Below are positions 8,977 to 18,494 of a DNA stretch of 64,000 bases, piece after piece. Positions within the stretch are counted from its first letter, which is position 1. Each line of letters starts with the position of its first letter. The DNA lies in assembly GCA_947488295.1 (NCBI GenBank), contig CANKYU010000003.1, positions 496,001 through 560,000 of the forward strand, given 5' to 3'. This stretch comes from an uncultured Anderseniella sp. (GTDB lineage: Bacteria > Pseudomonadota > Alphaproteobacteria > Rhizobiales > Aestuariivirgaceae). A model generated the notes under the pieces. It was not told where the DNA came from. It saw only the letters and a list, made by a program, of their open reading frames with translations, and ran no database searches. A program made the position numbers and the translations under genes.

Positions 8977-11900
8977 TTACTCCGCCGCCTGCGGGAAGGC
9001 TTCCGGCACTTCGTCGGCAGATTTTCGCTTTTTGCCGCTCTTGGGTTCAGCAGTGCCGGAAGTGCGCGCATCGCTCTTGCCAAACCTGGCGCGCAGGCGC
9101 TGCCAGCTTTCCTTCCATACCGTCGGGGCTGCCAGCATGACCGGCGCAAACACCAGTGTCAGCACAGTCGAAAAAGCAAGCCCGAACACCATGGCGGTGG
9201 ACATGTGCACCCACCATGATGAGGTCATCGAGCCGATTGTCACGGTGCGTTCGAGGAAGTTCACATTGAGCTGGAACATTAACGGTAACAGTCCGAGAAT
9301 GGTCGTGACCGTCGTCAGCAGGATTGGTCTGATCCGTTGTGCCGCCGCACGCAGGGTTGCATCCTTGACGGTCATGCCGCGCTTCAGCAGGCTTTGATAG
9401 GTATCAATCAGCACGATCGCGTTGTTCACAACCACCCCGGCCAGCGCAACCAGTCCGGTGCCGGTCATGATGATCGAAAAATAGTGCCGCATCACCAGCA
9501 TGCCGAGGATCACGCCGATCGCGGACATGATCACGGTCAGCAGGGTCAGTGCCGTGTGATAAAACGAGTTGAACTGTATCAACAAGATCATGAACATCAT
9601 GAACAGTGAGCCGAGCAGGGCCTTCTGCAGGAAAGCGGCTGACTTCTGCTGATCCTCGTCCGCGCCGCGGAATTTGAAGCTGACACCATTTTCCCAGGTC
9701 TGCTGCTTCAGCCAGGTGTCCAGCTGGCTGATCTTGTCATTAGCCAACACGCCCGGACCCGCATTGGCCTTGACGAACAGGGACGGCTTGGAATTGAACC
9801 TGTAAAGCGTGTTTACCTGTTGTTTGATCTCGCGGGTGACAAAGTTTGACAGCGGCTGCTGTCCGGCCGGCGTTTGCAGTTTCAGTGTGTCGAGACTTGC
9901 CAGCGAGCGCTGGTCTTCCGGCAGGCGTACGCGAATATCAAGCTCGTCGCGGCTATCATCCGGCCGGTAAGTGCCGATCAGAGCGCCGTTGGTTATAAGC
10001 TGCACAAGAGAACCGGCGGCAGCGACCGAAGCGCCAAATCGGCCGGCTTCTTCGCGGTCGACCTTGAGTTGCACCTCGTAGCCGGGCAGGGGAAGGTCGT
10101 CGTCAATGTCGATCAGCCCGGTCATGGTGTTTTCCATGTAGGCGCGGACCTTCTTCACTGCGCTGGTGGCATGTTCACGATTTTCAGATTGAACCTGCAG
10201 GCGGATATCCTTGCCGGTTTGCGGGCCGCCTGCCAGCTCACGTACTTCCACAATGGTGCCGGGAATACCCTGCACGGCTTCGGTGAGCTGCTTCTTGACG
10301 GTTACCCAGTCATCGCGCTGGCCAACCGGTTTCAGCTCGATCTGCACCTGTCCCACAACATCGGGCGGCACGTCCTGTGATGCACCCAGACCGCTGTCGC
10401 CACCGGTTTCGGTGCCTGCATAGGTGGTCAGATTGTCAATCGCCGGATGGCCGTTCAGTTTCTTGTAGGCCTTGCGGACAATAGTGAGTTTCTGCTCGTT
10501 CGACATATTGCCGCGCGCGCGGACATAGACAATGGCGACCTCCGGTTCGGTCTCCACAAAAAACTCCACGCCGGTTGGCTTGGCGGCATAGGCGCCCACA
10601 ATACCACCCATGGCAAGCAAAATGACCACCAGCACCTTGGCCGGGTGTTTCATGGCGCCGTTCAGGAACCGGATGTATTTGCCGGTCAGGCCAGGCATGG
10701 TCAGCAGGTCACCTTCGCCGTCTCCGGCCAGCCGAGCTGCATTGCCCTTGTCGGTTGTGCCGGCCTTGCCGAAAATCGTGCCCACAGCCGGCAGGAAAAT
10801 CATCGCAGTGATCAGGGATGCGCTCAGCACGACAATAACGGTCAGTGGCAGATAGCCCATGAACTCGCCGGCAACACCCGGCCATAACAACATGGGCAGG
10901 AATGCAGCCAGTGTTGTCGCCGTGGATGACACAATCGGCCAGAACATGCGCTGGGCAGCCGCGATGTAGGCTTCCTGCTTGGGCAGGCCTTCCGCCATCT
11001 TGCGATCCGCATATTCGATCATCACGATCGCGCCGTCCACCAGCATGCCGACGGTCAGGACTAGGCCGAACATCAGCATGATGTTGACGGTGTATCCGAG
11101 GAATCCGAAGAACAGGAAACCGATCATGAACGAGGTTGGAATAGCCAGTCCGACCATCAGCCCTGACCGCAGTCCCAGTGCTGCCACAACCAGGGTCATT
11201 ACCAGCAAAATGGCCAGGAAAATCGACGAGGACAGCGAACCCAGGATATCAGCTATGAGGCGCGACTGATCCAGCGTGGTCTCGACGTTGATGGCATCGG
11301 GCCATTTTGCAGTCACCTCTGCGATGATACGCTTCACTTCATTGTTGTTGACCAGAATGTTCGAGCCGAGCCGTTTGACGACTTCAATGGCAATGGTTGG
11401 CTTGCCGTTGAATTCCGCATAGCGGTCGCGATCCTTGAAGGTGCGCTTGATTTCCGCCACCTCGCCGAGGGTGACCGTGGTGCCGTTGGATGACCTGACA
11501 ACCAGATTGAAGATATCCGCCGCGTTCTCAAACAGGCCTGGTATCTTCACGTTGAATTTTCCGGCGCTGGAATTGACCGCGCCGGCTGCGACCAGCCGGT
11601 TGTTCAGGCTGGCCGAGTTGAGCAGTTCCTGCTGGGAAATGCCATATGCCTCCAGCTTCACCGGATCCACGATGATTTCGAGAAGCTCTTCACGCTGGCC
11701 GGACAGCTTGGCCTCCAGCACCGTGTTGATACCTTCAATGGCGTCCTGCAGCTCGCGGGCGTGTTTGAACAGGGTACGCTCCGGAACCGTGCCGGACAGT
11801 GACACGATGATCGTCGGCTGCAGCGAAAAGTTGATTTCGTTGATGGTCGGTTCTTCTGCGTCGCTCGGCAGTTCCGACTTTGCAAGATCGACCTTTTCAC

Positions 11901-12228
11901 GCACATCTAGAATGGCCTGGTCAATGTCGACTTCGGTTTCAAACTGCACCAGGATACCGGCATGGCTTTCCGACGCAATGCCGGTCATTTCCTTGACACC
12001 GTCCAGGCCGCGCAGTTTTTCCTCGACCGGCTTGACAAGCAGGCGTTCGGAATCTTCCGGACTGATGCCCGGCAGCGGTACAGAAATATAGACGACGGGA
12101 ATCTGGATGTCCGGGTCGGCTTCTTTCGGAATTTCAACGAAACTCCAGACACCGGCCAGCAGCATCACGATCATCATGGACAGGACCGCGCGCGGACGCG
12201 ACAGTATGGCGGCAAGTGCAGCGTTCAT
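8977..12228 (-). CDS. RND-family efflux permease (AcrB/HAE1-like)
   Basis: This 1083-residue inner-membrane pump has the RND layout: TM1, a large periplasmic loop (porter and docking domains), TM2-7, a second loop and TM8-12. The start FVEIPKEADPDIQIPVVYISVPLPGISPEDSE region is classic. The predicted transmembrane block around GLAIPTSFMIGFLFFGF...MLVDGAIVMIEYAD contains the conserved acidic relay region of TM4. Its start overlaps the stop of the adaptor gene by one base (TGATG), so translation is coupled. The C-terminal tail is charged and low-complexity. The substrate is unknown; an outer-membrane factor is not encoded nearby. Confidence 0.93.
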   Translation of the reverse strand: MNAALAAILSRPRAVLSMMIVMLLAGVWSFVEIPKEADPDIQIPVVYISVPLPGISPEDSERLLVKPVEEKLRGLDGVKEMTGIASESHAGILVQFETEVDIDQAILDVREKVDLAKSELPSDAEEPTINEINFSLQPTIIVSLSGTVPERTLFKHARELQDAIEGINTVLEAKLSGQREELLEIIVDPVKLEAYGISQQELLNSASLNNRLVAAGAVNSSAGKFNVKIPGLFENAADIFNLVVRSSNGTTVTLGEVAEIKRTFKDRDRYAEFNGKPTIAIEVVKRLGSNILVNNNEVKRIIAEVTAKWPDAINVETTLDQSRLIADILGSLSSSIFLAILLVMTLVVAALGLRSGLMVGLAIPTSFMIGFLFFGFLGYTVNIMLMFGLVLTVGMLVDGAIVMIEYADRKMAEGLPKQEAYIAAAQRMFWPIVSSTATTLAAFLPMLLWPGVAGEFMGYLPLTVIVVLSASLITAMIFLPAVGTIFGKAGTTDKGNAARLAGDGEGDLLTMPGLTGKYIRFLNGAMKHPAKVLVVILLAMGGIVGAYAAKPTGVEFFVETEPEVAIVYVRARGNMSNEQKLTIVRKAYKKLNGHPAIDNLTTYAGTETGGDSGLGASQDVPPDVVGQVQIELKPVGQRDDWVTVKKQLTEAVQGIPGTIVEVRELAGGPQTGKDIRLQVQSENREHATSAVKKVRAYMENTMTGLIDIDDDLPLPGYEVQLKVDREEAGRFGASVAAAGSLVQLITNGALIGTYRPDDSRDELDIRVRLPEDQRSLASLDTLKLQTPAGQQPLSNFVTREIKQQVNTLYRFNSKPSLFVKANAGPGVLANDKISQLDTWLKQQTWENGVSFKFRGADEDQQKSAAFLQKALLGSLFMMFMILLIQFNSFYHTALTLLTVIMSAIGVILGMLVMRHYFSIIMTGTGLVALAGVVVNNAIVLIDTYQSLLKRGMTVKDATLRAAAQRIRPILLTTVTTILGLLPLMFQLNVNFLERTVTIGSMTSSWWVHMSTAMVFGLAFSTVLTLVFAPVMLAAPTVWKESWQRLRARFGKSDARTSGTAEPKSGKKRKSADEVPEAFPQAAE

Positions 12229-13328
12229 CAGCTGGCCTCCGCCGCTGACACCGCAACTTCAACGGTCTGGCCATCGACGACAAAGTCCTGCCCCTCAACG
12301 ATGAGCATCGCGGTTTCGGGAAGGCCGGTCACCCAGACCCCGCCTGCTTCCTGAGACACGATCTTGACAGGCACGAACTTCACCTTGTTGCCGTCAACCA
12401 CAATACGCACGCCGAGCTTGCCTTCGTCGGAAAGTGTCAGAGAAGATGCCGCAAGCTTGTGCGCGACAACCTTGGGCAGATTGATGTAAAGCTCGCTGGT
12501 GACACCCTCGCGCAGTTTCTCACCGATATTGGCCACTTCGAGTTCGACCCTGAACGTTCGGGTTTCACGATCTGACGCCATCGCAATGGATGTGATCTTG
12601 CCGTCGATGATTTCGCCGGTCACCAGTTTGGCACCGGCCTGCATGCCTTCGGTTACGTTCGGCAACAACCGTTCCGGTACCTGTGCGGCAACAATCAGGG
12701 GGTCCATAACATGCACCGTGGCGCACATTGCCCCCGATTGCAGATAATTGCCGGACTGGGCAGGTTTGCCCCGCAATACGCCTTCAATGGGAGCGCGTAT
12801 CTGGGTCCACTTCATGTCAAGCTCGATCTGGGCAAGTTCTGCCTGCGCCAGCTCCATCGCGGCCTTGTCGGAAGCCACCTTTGCCTTCGCGGCAAAATTG
12901 CTGCTGGCCAGTTTGGTGGTAGCATCAAGGTCACGTCTGGCACTGGCCAAGGCTGCCTTGGCGCGTGCCAGCTGGGCTTTGCGGGCGCCGGTATCCAGTT
13001 GGCAGAGCAGGTCGCCGGCACGAACCCTGTCACCATCGTCAAACGACTGCTTCTCGACAATGCCATTGGTACGGGCACGCACTTCCACAATCCGTGATGC
13101 TTCCGTAATGCCTCTTACCGGAAACACATTGATCCGTTCTACCGCTTTGCTCTCTTTAACGCCGACCAGGAACAGCTTCGCCAGTTCGTCGGCTTTTGAC
13201 TGGGCCTTCTGCGTCTGCTCGCTGTTGGCCGTGTCGCCATCGCTGCTGGCAGGCAGGATATATCCCGAACCAAACCATCCAATGATCGCTAGAGCGAAAA
13301 TCGCCGACCATAAATATGATTTTGACAT
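12228..13328 (-). CDS. Periplasmic adaptor (membrane-fusion protein) of RND pump
   Basis: The 366-residue product has an N-terminal membrane anchor (YLWSAIFALAIIGWFGSGY), a lipoyl-like half motif around VRARTNGIVEKQSFDDGDRVRAGDLLCQLD, an alpha-helical hairpin rich in Ala/Lys/Asp (residues about 110-165), the second lipoyl half IRAPIEGVLRGKPAQSGNYL, and a beta-barrel region after it. It would bridge the RND permease to an outer-membrane channel. It lies between the PadR gene (32 bases upstream) and the permease gene (one-base overlap), forming a three-gene operon. Confidence 0.92.
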   Translation of the reverse strand: MSKSYLWSAIFALAIIGWFGSGYILPASSDGDTANSEQTQKAQSKADELAKLFLVGVKESKAVERINVFPVRGITEASRIVEVRARTNGIVEKQSFDDGDRVRAGDLLCQLDTGARKAQLARAKAALASARRDLDATTKLASSNFAAKAKVASDKAAMELAQAELAQIELDMKWTQIRAPIEGVLRGKPAQSGNYLQSGAMCATVHVMDPLIVAAQVPERLLPNVTEGMQAGAKLVTGEIIDGKITSIAMASDRETRTFRVELEVANIGEKLREGVTSELYINLPKVVAHKLAASSLTLSDEGKLGVRIVVDGNKVKFVPVKIVSQEAGGVWVTGLPETAMLIVEGQDFVVDGQTVEVAVSAAEAS

Positions 13329-13360
13329 TGTTACCTGAACCGTTTCTCAAAAATTGGTTT

Positions 13361-13906
13361 TCACTCGGCAGCGTCACTCGATATTGGCTTTTGCGGCAGC
13401 CCGAGTGAGTTGCGTGATTCTTCCATGTACTGGATGGCGGCTGACACCACCGCATGTCCGTATCCGTTTACGAAGGCATGACCTGAGCCAGGTTCCAGCG
13501 ACTGGCGGCATTCTTCAATCGTGGCAAGTTCGCCATACAGATACTCCATTTGCTCGTTGAACACGGCTTCCAGGTGCCCTGGATCAACCTGTTCACGAAA
13601 CAGCGCCTGAAACAGAAATTCCGATTTGAACTTGTCCTGCTGCGGCAGTTCATGCAGCGAGTTTCTAAGCGCTTTTCGACCAGCCTCGGTGATCGAATAG
13701 GCCTTTTTAAGCGGTTTACCTTCCTGGACCTGCTCGCGAACGCTGACCAGGCCATCCGCCAGCATCTGGGTCAGGGCGGGGTATATCGAACCGTAGCTCG
13801 CCTCGATGAAATGCGAGAACATTCCGTCTTCAACAGCTTTTTTGATTTCATAGCCGGAGGCTTCGTCAAACGCGAGGATGCCCAGACACAATGTGCGCAC
13901 ATTCAT
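13361..13906 (-). CDS. PadR-family transcriptional repressor
   Basis: The 181-residue protein opens with NVRTLCLGILAFDEASGYEIKK, followed by YGSIYPALTQMLADGLVSVRE, the winged-helix of PadR regulators, and a C-terminal helical dimerisation domain (PadR_C / Vir-like). PadR proteins commonly repress adjacent efflux genes and release DNA when they bind a drug or phenolic ligand. ATG 13906 is preferred; an in-frame ATG at 13921 adds five residues. The gene heads the efflux operon and has a TATATC/GATATA palindrome 40 bases upstream, so self-regulation is likely. Confidence 0.9.
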   Translation of the reverse strand: MNVRTLCLGILAFDEASGYEIKKAVEDGMFSHFIEASYGSIYPALTQMLADGLVSVREQVQEGKPLKKAYSITEAGRKALRNSLHELPQQDKFKSEFLFQALFREQVDPGHLEAVFNEQMEYLYGELATIEECRQSLEPGSGHAFVNGYGHAVVSAAIQYMEESRNSLGLPQKPISSDAAE

Positions 13907-13947
13907 ATGACGATATCCCAATTCATTAACGTGACGGCGTTAAGCAG

Positions 13948-13983
13948 TATATCGAATTGATATATAGCAATTGTGAATATATC
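13948..13983. promoter_or_regulatory. TATATC-GAATT-GATATA palindrome plus extra half-site, candidate PadR operator
   Basis: TATATC (13948-13953) and GATATA (13959-13964) form a perfect 6-bp inverted repeat with a 5-nt spacer, and a further TATATC half-site lies at 13978-13983. It sits in the AT-rich gap just upstream of the PadR-MFP-RND operon, where a -10 region would be, so it probably mediates autorepression. It could also affect the divergent hpnO promoter. Confidence 0.5.
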
Positions 13984-14152
13984 AAGACGATAGTGCTGCC
14001 TGTGTGGTTACGCCTTTCAACTGAAACCGGATTACATCTTTCTTGTGAGACTTTAACCTGGGCGTTGGACCCTAGGTCGCATGGGGTTAAGCAGCGACTG
14101 TGTGTAAAAGACGTGCTGAATTCACAGGTTCCGGCGTGGAGATGCGGTAACA

Positions 14153-15559
14153 ATGCCTCTCGATATCAAGAAAATTGTTGAAGACAATACCGGCGCGAAC
14201 AACGCCCTGTATGCAGAACACGTCAATCCCCGCTTTGCCAGAGCATTGAAAATAATCGGTTTTGACAAGAATTATGTCCGCGCATCCGGTGCCTACATGT
14301 GGGACAGCAAGGACAGAAAATACCTGGACATGCTGGCCGGATACGGCGCCTTCAACATGGGCCGGAACCACCCGGACATTCGCCAGGTCATGAAGGATTT
14401 CATGGATGCGGACTTCTGTTCGCTTGTCCAGATGGAAACCCCGATCCTGTGCGGACTCGTGGCGCAGGAGCTTAAACAACGCTGCGGCTACGGGCTGGAC
14501 AAGGTCTACTTCTGCTCCACCGGCGCCGAAGGCAATGAGACAGCCATCAAGTTCGTGCGACGCGCGACCGGCCGTGACAAGCTGGTATTTGCCAGCTCTG
14601 CATTTCATGGCCTGACCTCAGGGGCACTGGCTTTGAACGGTGGTGAAGTGTTCCGGGAAAAATTTGGCGAGCTGCTGGGGACCGACAAGGTACCTTTTGG
14701 AGATCTCGATGCATTGGAGGCAGTGCTTGCAAAGGGCGATGTTGCCGCGTTTTTCATCGAGCCCATCCAGGGCAAGGGTGTAAACATTCCGCCTGCCGGC
14801 TATCTGGCCGGTGCCAGCAGGCTGTGCAGGAAATTCGGCACGCTCCTTGTTGTTGATGAAGTTCAGACCGGCATCGGCCGCACCGGGAAATTCCTGGCAA
14901 TCCAGCACGAAGATGGTGTTGAACCTGATCTGGTTATCCTGTCAAAGTCCCTGTCGGGCGGTTACGTGCCGGTGTGTGCCGTACTGATGAAGGATGCAGT
15001 TTACAACAAGGTGTTTTCATCCCTCGACCGTGCAGTTGTTCATTCGTCAACGTTCGGTAAGTCCAACTTTGCCATGGCCGCGGCTCTTGCGGCCATGAAC
15101 GTGCTTGATGAAGAGGACTTGTGCGCCAATGCCACCGCCATGGGCGATCTGCTCGGCGAGCGGTTGTCTGCACTGGTGCCGAAATACGAGTTCATGAAAG
15201 AGGTCCGCTGGCGCGGATTGATGCTGGCAGTTGAATTCGGCAAGCCGAAATCTCTCAAGCTGCGCACCGCGTGGGCGACCGTCAACGGCCTGAACGAGGA
15301 TTTGTTCTGTCAGGCGGTCACCATTCCTCTGCTTCAGGATCACGCAATCCTCACCCAGGTGGCAGGAAACCGCATGACAACGATCAAGCTCATTCCGCCG
15401 CTGACCATCAATGAGGCCGATGTTGACTGGTTTGTTGCCGGTTTCGACAAGGTCATGGCAGATCTTCACAAATTCCCCGGGCCTGCGTGGGAGAGCCTGA
15501 CCCGCATTGCCAGGAATGCATTGGCGCGCCCGGACGAAAAGACCAAGGCCACCGCATGA
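14153..15559 (+). CDS. hpnO: Class III PLP aminotransferase, probable HpnO (hopanoid aminotransferase)
   Basis: The 468-residue product is a class III (ornithine/GABA-type) aminotransferase: STGAEGNETAIKFVRRATGRDKLV binds PLP phosphate, VVDEVQTGIGRTG holds the Asp that contacts the pyridine nitrogen, and ILSKSLSGG holds the Schiff-base Lys. General family members act on many amines; the assignment to HpnO, which makes aminobacteriohopanetriol from a hopanoid aldehyde, rests on its position directly before hpnN and hpnH. Its TGA overlaps the hpnN ATG (ATGA). Confidence 0.85.
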   Translation: MPLDIKKIVEDNTGANNALYAEHVNPRFARALKIIGFDKNYVRASGAYMWDSKDRKYLDMLAGYGAFNMGRNHPDIRQVMKDFMDADFCSLVQMETPILCGLVAQELKQRCGYGLDKVYFCSTGAEGNETAIKFVRRATGRDKLVFASSAFHGLTSGALALNGGEVFREKFGELLGTDKVPFGDLDALEAVLAKGDVAAFFIEPIQGKGVNIPPAGYLAGASRLCRKFGTLLVVDEVQTGIGRTGKFLAIQHEDGVEPDLVILSKSLSGGYVPVCAVLMKDAVYNKVFSSLDRAVVHSSTFGKSNFAMAAALAAMNVLDEEDLCANATAMGDLLGERLSALVPKYEFMKEVRWRGLMLAVEFGKPKSLKLRTAWATVNGLNEDLFCQAVTIPLLQDHAILTQVAGNRMTTIKLIPPLTINEADVDWFVAGFDKVMADLHKFPGPAWESLTRIARNALARPDEKTKATA

Positions 15560-18411
15560 CGACCATCAAGCGTACGGCGCGCAAGAAAGTGGCACGCAAG
15601 TCTGCTGCGAGAAAGAAGTCCCGAAAGGCATCCAGTCAGCTGGAGACCGGGCAAAGCCTTGAAGAGGCCAGTGCTGATGCGGTTGGCGGCGGGACCGGCG
15701 TATCTGAAAAGACGGACAGCGCTGAAGGACAAGGGATCGTCGCAGCATTGAAGTCCGGCGAGGCGTTCGCGCACATCGCTCGTGCCTGCAGCAATCGCGC
15801 CTGGACGGTTGTGGTCGTATTCATCATGCTGGCTGTGCTGGGGGCCGGCCTTGCTGCAACCAGACTGAAAGTCGACACCGACCCCGGACTGATGATCTCC
15901 GGCAGCCTGGATTTCCGCCAGCAGTACAAGCAGTTTTCAAAAACCTTTCCGGCCGTGGAAAACAACTTCCTGTTCATTGTGGAAAGCGATGACCCCGAGG
16001 AAAGTCGCAAGGCCGCAGAGCGCGTCGAAAAAGCTCTGCTGGCCATGCCTGAGCTGTTCCACCATGTCGTTGCGCCCGGTGTCGGCGCGTTCTTCGACGA
16101 TTACGGTATCCTTTACGCAGATACTGCAGACGTGAAGAAAGTGGCGGAGAAAATCAAGGAGTCGGCGCCAACCTTCAACGCCCTTGCTGATCAGCCGAAC
16201 ATGGCCGGGCTGTCTGGTGTGCTCAACGAAATTACCGCCTACACCCAGGCGGGCAGGGCGCCTGAAGGCGTCGATGTGTTCCTTGATGCCATTGCCGGGA
16301 CTGTTGACGGGGAAACGTCCGGTCAGCCGGTGCCGCTCGACTGGTCGGGACTGGGCGGAACCGACGATGGTCCGGCGCTAACCGAAAAGCGCTGGTTTGT
16401 GCTGAGCCAGCCGATACTGGACTTTTCCGAAATTGAATCGGCTGCCAAGCCGATGGCGGAAGCGCGCAAGCTCATGGCCGATCCCGCGATAACCGCAGAC
16501 GGCAAGGTCACCATAGAGATGACTGGCGAGGCCGCATTGAATGCCGAAGAATTTGAGGCGGTGACCAAGGGTGCCGCCATTGCCGGCATAATATCGTTCA
16601 CGCTGGTCACATTGACCGTGTTTTTCGGATTGCCGGCGATGGTTCTGATTGTTCCTGCGCTCAGTCTCATCGTATTGGGTTTCCTGATCAATGCCGGGTT
16701 CGCAACATTGAGTGTCGGTTACCTCAATATGATATCGGTCGCCTTTGCCGTGTTGTTCATCGGCCTCGGCATTGATTATGCGGTTCACGTCGTCTTGCGA
16801 TTTGCAGAGCATCGGGCAAAAGGTGAAACAGGTCCTGATGCAGCCGTAAGTGCGGTTCGCAAGACCGGTCCGGCCCTTGCCCTGTGCACAGTGACCACCG
16901 CACTGGCGTTTTTGGCCTTCACGCCAACTGATTTTGTCGGCATGGCCCAGCTTGGCATCATTGCCGCAGGCGGCCTGGTGATAGCATTTGTCGCCTCGAT
17001 TACACTGATACCGGCCATTCTCACCCTTCTGCCCGGCAAGCAGGAAAAGTTTGCCCGCAACATGGCCCACCTGAAGTCGGTGAACGGCAAAGGGCCTGCC
17101 CGCAGCTCATGGCTGCGCAGCGGCGCCACACTGGTCATCCTGGGATTTGCTGCTGTCTCCCTGTTCACATTCTCCGATGCCCGCTTTGACGGCGACCCGA
17201 TAAACCTGAAAGACCCGGCTGCGCCAACCGTCAAGGCGTTCATGAAAATCCTCGAGGACCAGCCCGGCGAAATCTACGCCGGTCAGGTTCTCGCAGACCC
17301 CGGTCAACCGGCGCGTGAGATGGTTGCGAAACTGAATGCACTGCCCGAGGTCAAGAAGGTTCATGCCATTTCCGACTTCCTGCCCAAGGATCAGGCCGCC
17401 AAGCTGGCTCAACTCAATCCGCTGCGTGATGTGATGCCGCGGGTGGTGAACTCAGGGTCCGATATCGGCGATGAAGGGCGTCGGCGAATGATTGCAAGTA
17501 TCTCCAGGAACATGAAGGCGTTGTCTGCAGCTAAAGACGCGCCGGATGCGTTGAAAGCGTCGGCGAAGCGCCTGGAAGATGCCATTGCGGCATTTGACGA
17601 CAAACACAAGGACGATGACAGCGAAGCCACCGCAAAGCTCGAACGGCAATTGTTTGTCAGGCTGCCGGCAATGCTGGCTGACATCAATCGCCTGGCCACA
17701 ACCAACACCGTAAGTGTCGATGCCCTGCAGACCACCTTGCGCGAGCGATTCGTGGCACCCGACGGCAGGTGGCGGCTGGAAGTGGTGCCTGCAAAAAACA
17801 TGCGCGATTCGGGCAATCTGGAAGAATTCGTGGCGGCATTGCAGTCGGTGGACCCTCAGGTTTCAGGTTCACCTGTGGATATTGCTGGCTCGGCTGATGC
17901 GGTCGCCCGGGCCATGATCCTGGCGACGCTTGCAGCGCTTACCATGGTTGTACTGTTGGCCTGGCCCGCATTCCAGCGTGTGCGCTATGTGTTGCTGGTG
18001 CTATCGCCACTGGTGCTGGCCGCGTGCCTGATGGTCGGGTACACGGTGATGTTCGATTCTCCGTTCAACTTCGCCAATGTCATCGTATTGCCGCTGTTGC
18101 TGGGCCTGGGAGTTGATTCCTCCATACATTATGTCATGCGTGCGCGTGAGGAAGCTGTGGCCACCGATGTGACCGGTACGTCCACTCCCAGAGCGGTCCT
18201 GATTTCCGCACTTACAACAATTGGATCGTTTGGGACACTGTGGTTGTCCGGTCATCGCGGTATGTCGAGCATGGGGGAAATGCTGACGATTGCCATCCTG
18301 GTCACGTTGATTTGTACGCTGGTGGTCTTGCCCCAGCTTATGCATTGGGCATTCTCAAGGCGTAGCAGACTGCCAGTGGCTAAAGAGCACACCACGAGTG
18401 GAAAGCCTTGA
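15556..18411 (+). CDS. hpnN: HpnN hopanoid-associated RND (MMPL) transporter
   Basis: The 951-residue membrane protein belongs to the MMPL/RND family and matches HpnN, which moves hopanoids from inner to outer membrane. TM1 is near residues 68-95, followed by a large periplasmic loop, a bundle of membrane helices with GLGIDYAVHVVLRFAEHRAKGE, a second loop, and a repeat of the helices with GLGVDSSIHYVMRAREE; these internal duplicates are typical. The N-terminal 33 residues are strikingly rich in Lys/Arg (TTIKRTARKKVARKSAARKK) and followed by an acidic/Ser linker, which is not part of the canonical fold. The start at 15556 is set by the ATGA overlap with hpnO. Confidence 0.92.
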   Translation: MTTIKRTARKKVARKSAARKKSRKASSQLETGQSLEEASADAVGGGTGVSEKTDSAEGQGIVAALKSGEAFAHIARACSNRAWTVVVVFIMLAVLGAGLAATRLKVDTDPGLMISGSLDFRQQYKQFSKTFPAVENNFLFIVESDDPEESRKAAERVEKALLAMPELFHHVVAPGVGAFFDDYGILYADTADVKKVAEKIKESAPTFNALADQPNMAGLSGVLNEITAYTQAGRAPEGVDVFLDAIAGTVDGETSGQPVPLDWSGLGGTDDGPALTEKRWFVLSQPILDFSEIESAAKPMAEARKLMADPAITADGKVTIEMTGEAALNAEEFEAVTKGAAIAGIISFTLVTLTVFFGLPAMVLIVPALSLIVLGFLINAGFATLSVGYLNMISVAFAVLFIGLGIDYAVHVVLRFAEHRAKGETGPDAAVSAVRKTGPALALCTVTTALAFLAFTPTDFVGMAQLGIIAAGGLVIAFVASITLIPAILTLLPGKQEKFARNMAHLKSVNGKGPARSSWLRSGATLVILGFAAVSLFTFSDARFDGDPINLKDPAAPTVKAFMKILEDQPGEIYAGQVLADPGQPAREMVAKLNALPEVKKVHAISDFLPKDQAAKLAQLNPLRDVMPRVVNSGSDIGDEGRRRMIASISRNMKALSAAKDAPDALKASAKRLEDAIAAFDDKHKDDDSEATAKLERQLFVRLPAMLADINRLATTNTVSVDALQTTLRERFVAPDGRWRLEVVPAKNMRDSGNLEEFVAALQSVDPQVSGSPVDIAGSADAVARAMILATLAALTMVVLLAWPAFQRVRYVLLVLSPLVLAACLMVGYTVMFDSPFNFANVIVLPLLLGLGVDSSIHYVMRAREEAVATDVTGTSTPRAVLISALTTIGSFGTLWLSGHRGMSSMGEMLTIAILVTLICTLVVLPQLMHWAFSRRSRLPVAKEHTTSGKP

Positions 18412-18494
18412 CCTCGCCGTGAGGTCATAATTATGAACATGTCTTCTGATGTACGGGGCGTTCTCAAGTTCGAACAACAAAAGGTGGTAGACCT

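Noticed and set aside
14153..15559. Ornithine or acetylornithine aminotransferase
   Set aside because: Fold is shared, but position and overlap with hpnN and closeness to hpnH favour HpnO.
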